This document shows positions 57,824-64,000 of a stretch of 64,000 nucleotides of DNA, piece by piece. Source of the stretch: Brevibacillus humidisoli (GTDB lineage: Bacteria > Bacillota > Bacilli > Brevibacillales > Brevibacillaceae). Each line of letters opens with the position of its first letter. The first letter of the stretch is position 1. Under the pieces are notes generated by a model. That model had not been told where the DNA came from. It made no database searches and worked only from the letters and a program-made list of their open reading frames with translations. The DNA lies in NCBI RefSeq assembly GCF_020923435.1, contig NZ_CP087263.1:1073970-1137969 (forward strand), in the 5' to 3' direction. Made by a program: the position numbers and the translations under genes.

Positions 57824-57956
57824 CGCACTACTCCTTCTCTCAATATCGATAGTTGATCAATCGTTGCTTCCATCTTAGTTTACCTCACAATAGCTGCAGT
57901 GTTCAATGCAAAACGGCTATGTCTATGCGGATAGCCAATGACCACACTGCTTACCC

Positions 57957-59138
57957 TTAACCTGCCGCAGAGCGCCGATCACTCAAGGAGCTCCCTTGCT
58001 GTGCTCGTCTGCGGATGAACAGTAGGGTCAGCAAGGCGCTAAAAGCAGTCAGCGAGGCTAACAACAGCATGTACCAGGAGAGGCCAAACAAGTCCAGACC
58101 AGCACCAGTGATCAACAACGCCAATTGGAACAACACCCGATCCAGCATCCCCTTAAACGAAAAGAAACGTCCGTGAGCTTCATCGGGCAGTCTCCTTTGG
58201 AAAATGGTCGTCACCATGGGGAAGAAGAAGGCAACGGTAAAGCCGAACAGAGCAAATGATAAGAGCACCGCCATACGGTGTTCGGCAAACGACATCCCAA
58301 GCTGTGAAAAAGCAAAGACAAAGATCAGCAGGGTGGAGGTGGTCAACAGATTGCGTGTACCGGTCCACCGCTTCGCCAACAGACCGCCCAACAGGATGCT
58401 CGTGCCTTCTACCGTATAGATCCAGCCCATCAATCCGGGATCCTGCTGTATCTCGCTATACGAGAGAACAAGCAGGTTAAAGCCGCCGAGAAATAGGGTG
58501 ATGATCCCCATATTGATGATCCCGACCAGCACGCCCGGCTCCCCGCGAATCATCGAGAATACTTCAACGAAGCGAGGTTTTTCCGGCAGCATGGCGCCAG
58601 CGCGCTCCGTCTGTGGAATACGGTTGTACCAGGAGAGCGCGACAAGCAGACCGAACGACAGTATTGCCAACAGATACAGCGTCCAGAGGTCCATCGTTGC
58701 GACCATGATCCCGCCAAGTGCGGTTCCGCCAATCCGCGACAAAGTGGAGATATTGAGATAGACGGCATTGGCTTGCAGTAGTTCCTCAGAGGAGACAACG
58801 GAAGGGACCGCTGCTTGAATTGTCGGTAAGTAAAAGGCGTTGGCCGACTGCAGGATGACGAGGGAGAGGATCATCCAGGCGATAGAGTCGGATGCGAGCG
58901 CGGGAAACATGCAGAGCGGTGCAGCACAACGGACCAGGCTGGAGATGATGAGGATCGTCCGTCTATCATGTCGGTCGATCATTACACCGGCGGTTGGTGA
59001 CAGCACCACGCTGGCCGTTAATCCAACCATCAACACCAGGCTCTTGAGAAAATCAGAAGAAATCAGATGCTGCATGAACTGCAGATTGGCTATGATCGCC
59101 ACCCACATGCCCGTTCCGGCAATGATTTCCCCGATCAT
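57957..59138 (-). CDS. MFS transporter, N-terminal start unclear
   Basis: 393 residues from ATG 59138, about 12 helices, with the MFS loop motif GVMIDRHDRRTIL after helix 2. Homologous transporters (MFS-3 type) normally start a few residues earlier; upstream in frame the codons read LSPILLRNRSFLFL, which looks like native N-terminal coding sequence, but no ATG, GTG or TTG exists before the stop. A CTG at 59168 (MLRNRSFLFL), 12 nt after GGGAGG, could be the start; ATG 59138 has no ribosome site. A TATAAT -10 box lies upstream on the minus strand (59223-59228). Confidence 0.75.
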   Translation of the reverse strand: MIGEIIAGTGMWVAIIANLQFMQHLISSDFLKSLVLMVGLTASVVLSPTAGVMIDRHDRRTILIISSLVRCAAPLCMFPALASDSIAWMILSLVILQSANAFYLPTIQAAVPSVVSSEELLQANAVYLNISTLSRIGGTALGGIMVATMDLWTLYLLAILSFGLLVALSWYNRIPQTERAGAMLPEKPRFVEVFSMIRGEPGVLVGIINMGIITLFLGGFNLLVLSYSEIQQDPGLMGWIYTVEGTSILLGGLLAKRWTGTRNLLTTSTLLIFVFAFSQLGMSFAEHRMAVLLSFALFGFTVAFFFPMVTTIFQRRLPDEAHGRFFSFKGMLDRVLFQLALLITGAGLDLFGLSWYMLLLASLTAFSALLTLLFIRRRAQQGSSLSDRRSAAG

Positions 59139-59412
59139 TAGGAATAGAAACGAACGATTCCGTAACAGGATGGGACTCAGCCTCCCTCATCGATCAATAC
59201 TTTTTTATCGAGAACAGCTACTATTATAGCAGGTTTTCAATAAAGCCAACATAATATTTTCGCGTCGCATCGACTAGCTGTGAGGGGGTAAAGATCCCTT
59301 GAACGAATGACTTCAAGCAGGATCGCTCTTAGTCGGACAGAGGCGAGTGGTCGCATCGGCCGATCGTGATGGGGGAATAATAAAGCCGGTTTGATAAAGG
59401 AGGGGGAAAGAA

Positions 59413-60105
59413 ATGCGGCTTGCAGGTGAGCAGATCAGGCTGCTCCTCATCTGTTACGGGTTTTCAGCCAGTCTGGCTGTTTACTACGGTTTGATCTGGA
59501 GGCAAAGCCTGCTGGTCACCTTCCTGTGGTTTCATCTGGTCGTCTGCTTCGGTATCCCTCTCGCTCACGCCCTGTGGGAGGGCGGGCTTCGAAAAGGCTG
59601 GCGAGCTTTATGGCGGGGCGACGATTTGAAGCGACCGGAGGCTGTGTTTGTTGGCCTCGCTAGTGGTGTGCCGCTATTTGCGGCTGCTCTGGCTGGAATC
59701 TGGCTGATGATGTACAGCGGTGCAGACCTATCCGCTGTCCGTTTCTTGCTGGACAGTTGGGGGCTTGCCCCAGAGTGGGTAGTTCTGTTTGGGCTTTATC
59801 TTGGCGTGGTCAATTCGTTTTTGGAGGAACTGCTGTGGCGGGGATTTGTGCTCGATCGGTTGGTCGCTTGGGGACGCCGCCAAGCGATTCTCATCAACAG
59901 CTTTTTTTATTCGCTGTATCATCTGCTGGTAGCCACTGCCTTGTTTGGTCAGCAGTGAGGATGGCTGATTACCGGGCTGGTTTTTCTGGCCGGTGTGTTG
60001 TGGAGTTTGTTAAAACTGCGCTACGATACGCTTTATGCTTCTTGGCTAAGTCACTTACTGGCAGACTTTGGGTTGGCAGTCGCACTGATCAGTTGGGTTT
60101 ACTAA
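59413..60105 (+). pseudogene. CPBP intramembrane metalloprotease gene interrupted by in-frame TGA
   Basis: The frame starts well (AAAGGAGGGGG before ATG) and encodes a CPBP/Abi membrane protein. Motif 1 is E138-E139 ... R143 in FLEELLWRGF, motif 2 ends at His170 in FYSLYH. Codon 182 (59956-59958) is TGA, then the same frame stays open to TAA 60105 and encodes a hydrophobic tail with the third motif His214 (SWLSHLLAD). A single TGG-to-TGA change (Trp) explains this. The stop removes a catalytic His, so the 181-residue product should be inactive unless TGA is read through. It could also be a sequencing error. Confidence 0.75.
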
Positions 60106-60164
60106 GCAGTGATGGAAAGAGGACGATCAGTTTTTGCAGAAGACAGGCAGAGAGGATGGAATTC

Positions 60165-60692
60165 TTACCTGTTCTTCTTTCTGCGCAAGCTCTCCAGCCG
60201 CTCCTGGATGACATCACTGCGATCACGCAGGGTATGCTTATGCAGCAAAAACAGATTGTCCAGCTGACTAGGTTGGCCAAAGCGAACTCCCTGCATGTCA
60301 CAGCACTGCTCGCATTGCTTCTGCAGCCCAGGATCGCTGATTGGCAGATTGAGGCTGGTATAGGCGGCTCCTTCTTTGATTTGTGCAAGCCGTTGCTGAA
60401 GCATGTCTACGAGTGCGGTGTGGTCTAAGCCCAATGCATGTACCTGTTCTGTCCGGTTAACAACGATCCGGATCGCACTCTCCATCATCTTGGCGGCACC
60501 GGCCATGTTGCCGCGCCGCTGATGGTACAAGGAGACAGCGATTTGAATCAGCCCTACCCACACCGCTTCTCGCGGTTGTGGTTTGCTTTTCCAGTACTCC
60601 TCCAGGATTTCATGACATTCAAAATAATCACGGTCTCCGTGAAAGTGGCAGAGGTACTGTACATATGCTTCGGGATACAGATTATCTGACAT
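60165..60692 (-). CDS. DUF309 family protein (YpuF-like)
   Basis: 175-residue alpha-helical protein. The DUF309 motif is clear: HGDRDYFECHEILEEYWK followed by WVGLIQIAVSLYHQRRGNMAGA, with conserved His, Glu and Trp that may bind metal. Function unknown; B. subtilis YpuF is a relative. The start at 60692 follows AGGAGAT. Convergent with the broken CPBP gene. Confidence 0.83.
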   Translation of the reverse strand: MSDNLYPEAYVQYLCHFHGDRDYFECHEILEEYWKSKPQPREAVWVGLIQIAVSLYHQRRGNMAGAAKMMESAIRIVVNRTEQVHALGLDHTALVDMLQQRLAQIKEGAAYTSLNLPISDPGLQKQCEQCCDMQGVRFGQPSQLDNLFLLHKHTLRDRSDVIQERLESLRRKKNR

Positions 60693-60812
60693 GTTTTAAA
60701 TCTCCTGTTCGTTTTTACGGACATGGGAATGGACGTCCCTGTTCGCTTTTCTATATTATAAAGGGTGGACAGCAGAAAATGGAACCAGGCAGTAATGAGA
60801 GGTGACGACACG

Positions 60813-61040
60813 ATGGAAAAAAATCAACTTCTCGAGCTGTTGCGACAGAAACAGCTAACGGATGTGATTGAATTGATCGAAGATGCCGAAGCAGGCGATC
60901 TGGAGGAATTGGAACTGGTGGAACATCTAGGGCTGCTCGCAGACGAAGCGTTGAATCGGGAAGTGCTGCGGCTGCTGCAAGATCTGGGAGTGACGATCAT
61001 CTATGTAACCGACGATGAAGGAGATGCCGAGGCTGAGTAG
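60813..61040 (+). CDS. Small acidic helical protein resembling sigma-70 region 1.1
   Basis: 75 residues, strongly acidic, Leu-rich, with predicted helices throughout. The order of helices and the segment LRLLQDLGVTIIYVTDDEGD recall the end of sigma-A region 1.1 (a helix, then a Gly-hydrophobic strand, then acidic residues). Region 1.1 mimics DNA in the polymerase channel, so this could be a stand-alone mimic (inference, weak). ATG 60813 follows GAGAGGTGACG. A possible promoter is TGGACG with TATTAT 18 bp on, ending near 60760. Confidence 0.6.
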   Translation: MEKNQLLELLRQKQLTDVIELIEDAEAGDLEELELVEHLGLLADEALNREVLRLLQDLGVTIIYVTDDEGDAEAE

Positions 61041-61063
61041 GGATGGGCCACTGGAAAATAGGG

Positions 61064-61094
61064 AGCGCCAAGCGGTGGACGCTTGGCGCTTCTT
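61064..61094 (+). terminator. Terminator between the acidic gene and yjzC
   Basis: 11-bp perfect stem AGCGCCAAGCG (61064-61074) with CGCTTGGCGCT (61080-61090), 5-nt loop, then TCTTCC. Convergent genes flank it. Confidence 0.7.
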
Positions 61095-61102
61095 CCTGAT
61101 GG

Positions 61103-61276
61103 TCACTTTTGTGTCCAGACGCGGTTTTGATTGCGTGTGGCAGGAAACCGCTCCCCTTTTTTCAATTCCACCATCATCGGATCTTCCACTCCTGCACCCG
61201 TCTCGCCGATTTCCATGTAGACCGCGTTTTTCGGCGACTTTTCCCCGGGTTTAAAGCGACTGGGTTCGCCCAACAC
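61103..61276 (-). CDS. yjzC: YjzC-like small protein
   Basis: A 57-residue minus-strand gene starting at GTG 61276 after GCGAGGTGAATC and ending at 61103. The product reads LGEPSRFKPGEKSPKNA, then VYMEIGETGAGVED, VELKKGERFPAT and NRVWTQK. This matches the YjzC family (GEKAPNNGVYVEIGETG ... NRLWTYK pattern in B. subtilis), a small conserved Bacillales protein of unknown function. Good RBS and full-length agreement make it convincing. Confidence 0.78.
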   Translation of the reverse strand: MLGEPSRFKPGEKSPKNAVYMEIGETGAGVEDPMMVELKKGERFPATRNQNRVWTQK

Positions 61277-61465
61277 GATTCACCTCGCTTTCAACCAGAC
61301 CTGAGACACTGCATAGTATGCCCCATCAGCCGAGAATCGATCACGGGACGCCAACCTTCAGCGGGTCAGGGGTCTATTTTCCCAACGGATAGACAAGTGT
61401 ACCGTTCCAAAGACCCTCCTACATCATACCCTGTAACTGTACCTGAATAGAGGGGGTGAGTGAGA

Positions 61466-61699
61466 ATGGGATGCAAATGCAAACGCAGACACTACAGCCA
61501 TAAGTCGCACTGCAAGACCTGCTGCAAGAAAAAGTATTACAAAAAATATTGCTACTACAAACCTTACTACAAGAAACATTGCTATCATCACCATGGAAGC
61601 CATCATGGAAGCCATCATGGAAGCCGCCACTACTATGACTCCTCTTCTTCGATGTACGACTCTAGCCATTCCGGCTATATGTACGACAGCAGATATTGA
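61466..61699 (+). CDS. Cys/His/Tyr/Lys-rich protein, probable spore coat protein
   Basis: 77 residues of extreme composition: MGCKCKRRHYSHKSHCKTCC at the N-terminus, then KKYCYYKPYYKKHCYHHH, three copies of GSHH-type repeats and a Ser/Tyr tail (SSSMYDSSHSGYMYD). The DNA encoding GSHHGSHHGS is a 12-bp tandem repeat around 61593-61625. Such Cys/Tyr/His/Lys-rich small proteins occur in the cross-linked spore coat (CotC/CotD/CotU-like); the assignment is by composition. AGGGGGTGAG precedes the ATG. A weak sigma-K-like CATACCCTG lies at 61425-61433. Confidence 0.65.
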   Translation: MGCKCKRRHYSHKSHCKTCCKKKYYKKYCYYKPYYKKHCYHHHGSHHGSHHGSRHYYDSSSSMYDSSHSGYMYDSRY

Positions 61700-61704
61700 T
61701 ATGG

Positions 61705-61732
61705 AAAAAAGCGCCCCTGCCAGGCGCTTTTT
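61705..61732 (+). terminator. Terminator after the coat-like gene
   Basis: AAAAAGCGCC (61706-61715) pairs with GGCGCTTTTT (61723-61732), 7-nt loop, T-run included in the stem. Confidence 0.82.
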
Positions 61733-61897
61733 CCGCTTCATCACAACTTTTTGCAACCTGTCGATTCCGTTGTCAGTCTCTCAACTGACTCGTCAGAGAC
61801 GGACACTTTTAGCAGCAATTTTCTGAATAAATGGAGGATATGAGCAGTTTGCAAAGAATCTAGAACAAAAAGCAGCCTCAACACAGGGGGGATAGGA

Positions 61898-63088
61898 GTG
61901 CTGTCGGGAACAACGGTCGTCGATTTTACCCGTCACCTTCCAGGACTGTACTGTACGATGCGGCTGGCTGATATGGGTGCAGAAGTGATCAAGATCGAGG
62001 CGTATCCGCCAGGAGAAGCCGGGCGTACAGGAGGGCCGAGAGTAGATAACACTGGTTTGTGTTATCCCAGTACCAATCGGAACAAGCGCAGTGTGGCACT
62101 TAATTTGCGCACGGCTGCGGGCAGAGAGTTGGCATTTGCGCTGGCTGCCCAGGCAGACGTGGTAGTTGAGAGCTTTCGCCCCGGAGTGATGAGCCACCTC
62201 GGGCTGGATTACGAGGCACTTGTCGAAGCCAAACCTGACCTGATTTACTGTTCGTTGACAGGCTATGGCCAGTCCGGCACGATGTATCAGTTGGGAGGGC
62301 ATGATCTTAATTATCAAGCGGTCAGCGGCTTCTCTGCTGCAAACCGTGACAGCGAAGGACGCCCCGTTATCCCGGAAGTTCCACTGGCTGATTTTGCAGG
62401 AGGATTGTACGCTGCTGAGCAGATTTGTGCCGCATTGGTCCAGAAGGAGAGGACTGGAAGGGGAGTCTTTCTGGATGTCGCTTCCGTCGATGTGATGGCT
62501 TCCTGGACGGCACTGCACATGCTGCTGCTTGGCCACACCCGACAGGAGGCGACGATCGGCCAGTATTTATTCGGCCTCATCAACTACAATGTATATGAGA
62601 CCTCGGACGGTCGTTTTGTAGCATTAGCTGCCCTGGAGGAAAAATTCTGGCACAATTTCTGCCACGCGGTGGGACGGGAGGATTGGGAGCCGTATATCGG
62701 ACGGAGTGTGCTCGACCAGTCGGACGTGTACGAGGAGATGAAAGCACTGTTCCTCACCCGGACACAAACTGAGTGGAATGATCTGGGGATGGAAGTAGAC
62801 TGTTGTTTGACAGCCGTAGAGGAGATCGATACCTGGCTTGCTAGCCCGTACGTTACAAGCCGCCTATCCCCCTTTGTTGTTCGACATGCACTGGAGACAC
62901 ACGGGGCGCCCGCCAAGCTGCAGGAAGCGACGGAGCCAGTCCCGCCCACTGGAGGCGATACCTATGATGTGCTCCGTTCACGGTTGTCCGTAAATGACGG
63001 GCAGTTGCAGCGCTATGCCATGTTGGGAATCATTCCGAAAGGAGTCATGAATGATGAATCAACCGATGATCGATACCGTACTGACTAA
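61898..63088 (+). CDS. CaiB/BaiF-family CoA transferase or acyl-CoA racemase
   Basis: 396-residue class III CoA-transferase fold. The opening LSGTTVVDFTRHLPGLYCTMRLADMGAEVIKIE split over residues 2-35 is typical; the catalytic Asp is in GGHDLNYQAVSG; FRPGVMSHLGLDYEAL and ADFAGGLYAA are conserved. The family includes alpha-methylacyl-CoA racemase and formyl- or carnitinyl-CoA transferases; the HDLNY context slightly favours the racemase branch. GTG start after GGGGGGATAGGA. The next gene, an enoyl-CoA hydratase, overlaps by 38 nt, so both act in one acyl-CoA pathway. Confidence 0.82.
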   Translation: MLSGTTVVDFTRHLPGLYCTMRLADMGAEVIKIEAYPPGEAGRTGGPRVDNTGLCYPSTNRNKRSVALNLRTAAGRELAFALAAQADVVVESFRPGVMSHLGLDYEALVEAKPDLIYCSLTGYGQSGTMYQLGGHDLNYQAVSGFSAANRDSEGRPVIPEVPLADFAGGLYAAEQICAALVQKERTGRGVFLDVASVDVMASWTALHMLLLGHTRQEATIGQYLFGLINYNVYETSDGRFVALAALEEKFWHNFCHAVGREDWEPYIGRSVLDQSDVYEEMKALFLTRTQTEWNDLGMEVDCCLTAVEEIDTWLASPYVTSRLSPFVVRHALETHGAPAKLQEATEPVPPTGGDTYDVLRSRLSVNDGQLQRYAMLGIIPKGVMNDESTDDRYRTD

Positions 63089-63824
63089 CCTCACTGACGA
63101 TGTTTATACGATTACCCTTAACAGGCCGCATGTGATGAATGCGATGGACATGTCGATGTTTACAGGATTGTCCGAGGCGATCAGCCAGGCGGCACATGAC
63201 CAGACAATCCGTGTGGTGGTGCTACGTGGCGCGGGCGGCCATTTTTGCTCAGGCGCTGATCTCAACGCACTGAAAAAGATGTCTGATCCGCGAGAAGTTG
63301 ATTCGCTGCTGGTGATGATTAATGGATTCCTCAGCCAGCTTGCTGCGATAGACAAGCCTACCGTTGCTGTGTTGGAAGGTGCAGCGGTAGGAGCCGGGCT
63401 GAACTTGGCCTTACATGCTGACTTCGTCATCGCCAGGGAAGATGCACTGCTGCAGGAGCCTTTCGTACAGATTGGGTTGACTACCGATTTTGGAGGAACC
63501 TATCTGCTGCCACGACTCGTCGGGATGCCCCAAGCCAAGCGACTGGCACTGCTCGGTGAGCGGTTGACAGGGGCGGAAGCGGAGCGAATCGGGCTGATTT
63601 ACAAGGCCGTCCCTGAGGCCGGCCTGCAGCAGGCTTTCGAACAGCTTATTGGCGTGCTGCGACGCTTGCCGCGAAAGGCGTATGCCGTCACCAAAGATGG
63701 CTTTGCCAAAGGGCTGACTGCCAGTCTGGCCGATATGCTGGTGTGGGAAAAAGAGCAGCAGCCGCGACTTATCGCCTCTCCAGAGTTTCAGGAGTTGATA
63801 GCAGCGAAGACGAAGCGAGGATAG
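63051..63824 (+). CDS. Enoyl-CoA hydratase/isomerase family protein
   Basis: 257-residue crotonase-fold enzyme for acyl-CoA hydration or isomerisation. Oxyanion-hole residues lie in HFCSGADLNAL and AAVGAGLNLALHADFV; the second acidic position is Asp in GLTTDFGGTYLLPRLVG. The Glu usually present in the first catalytic loop is replaced (GAGLN), so it is more like PaaG-type isomerases or hydrolases than a classic hydratase. AAAGGAG precedes ATG 63051. Confidence 0.83.
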   Translation: MMNQPMIDTVLTNLTDDVYTITLNRPHVMNAMDMSMFTGLSEAISQAAHDQTIRVVVLRGAGGHFCSGADLNALKKMSDPREVDSLLVMINGFLSQLAAIDKPTVAVLEGAAVGAGLNLALHADFVIAREDALLQEPFVQIGLTTDFGGTYLLPRLVGMPQAKRLALLGERLTGAEAERIGLIYKAVPEAGLQQAFEQLIGVLRRLPRKAYAVTKDGFAKGLTASLADMLVWEKEQQPRLIASPEFQELIAAKTKRG

Positions 63825-63881
63825 CTCGGAGATGCGGTTCCTGTCAATGGCGGAAGCAGGATACAGTGGAAACAATTCACG

Positions 63882-63945
63882 TTGCGTTCGCGATCGCTCT
63901 GTGCTAGGATAAAAACGTACATAGAACGATCCTGCGATGTACGTT
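63882..63945 (+). promoter_or_regulatory. Possible promoter and hairpin leader at the window end
   Basis: TTGCGT (63882-63887), 17-bp spacer, TAGGAT (63905-63910), followed by a 9-bp inverted repeat AACGTACAT (63914-63922) / ATGTACGTT (63937-63945) in what would be the leader. The gene it serves lies beyond the window. Confidence 0.4.
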
Positions 63946-64000
63946 CGGCCGTATATGTTTTTAACCTTGAGTGTTTCGAGGGAGACAGAACTCTGCGAGG

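Noticed and set aside
59757-60428. 223-codon frame overlapping the CPBP gene end
   Set aside because: Checked as a possible frameshift continuation of the CPBP gene. The true continuation is in the original frame after the TGA; this one shows no membrane or CPBP motif.

Overview
The window comes from the chromosome of an endospore-forming member of the Bacillales (Firmicutes). Three things support this. First, there is a Bacillus-type division and cell-wall (dcw) cluster with sporulation paralogues: spoVD, spoVE, spoIIGA, and the mother-cell and forespore sigma factors sigE and sigG. Second, known Bacillales families are present: YlmC/YmxH, YlmD-YlmH, SepF, DivIVA, YteA, YjzC, DUF309 and CcdC. 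Third, a T-box and PyrR attenuators are present. MurE carries the DNPR signature of meso-diaminopimelate-type peptidoglycan. The genus cannot be fixed from the sequence alone; a moderately GC-rich Brevibacillus-like or related bacillus is plausible.

Layout. Positions 1-15.5 kb hold the dcw operon: spoVD (cut by the window edge), murE, mraY, murD, spoVE, murG, murB, murA, divIB, two DUF881 genes, sbp, ftsA and ftsZ. murF is absent from this locus and murA sits inside it. Positions 15.6-19.2 kb hold a VOC-fold gene, then a noncoding stretch with a ~250 bp imperfect hairpin bracketed by 19-bp direct repeats, then spoIIGA-sigE-sigG. Positions 19.3-26.6 kb hold the ylm division-accessory genes, divIVA and a T-box-controlled ileS. 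Positions 26.7-32.3 kb hold yteA, an enolase-superfamily gene and an MFS gene on the plus strand, facing a minus-strand group of a Nudix gene, a thioredoxin-reductase-like gene and a TerC gene.

Positions 32.5-40.5 kb hold a divergent glycan locus. On the minus strand are a GT4 glycosyltransferase and an extremely arginine-rich protein. On the plus strand are a nucleotide-sugar dehydrogenase, two SDR epimerase/dehydratases, a second GT4 with a C-terminal beta-sandwich, and a histidine phosphatase whose reading frame runs into a basic Gly/Pro/Thr-repeat module that has its own ribosome binding site. By layout this resembles the ytcABC spore-coat glycosylation genes of B. subtilis (inference). 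Positions 40.6-46.3 kb hold a membrane-anchored di-haem cytochrome c, an EamA transporter, a 50-residue orphan protein, a small kinase-like protein, lspA and an rluD-type gene.

Positions 46.3-56.9 kb hold the pyrimidine operon pyrR-pyrP-pyrB-pyrC-carA-carB-pyrF-pyrE. It has three PyrR-type attenuators but lacks pyrK and pyrD. Positions 57-64 kb are a mixed region: a CcdC-like protein, an MFS transporter with no normal start codon at its expected N-terminus, a CPBP protease gene broken by an in-frame TGA, DUF309, a 75-residue sigma-1.1-like acidic protein, YjzC, a Cys/His/Tyr-rich coat-like protein, and a CoA-transferase/enoyl-CoA hydratase pair.

The most unusual items are the long hairpin element upstream of spoIIGA, the Arg-rich glycan locus, the phosphatase with an internal start, the broken CPBP gene and the pyr operon without dihydroorotate dehydrogenase.
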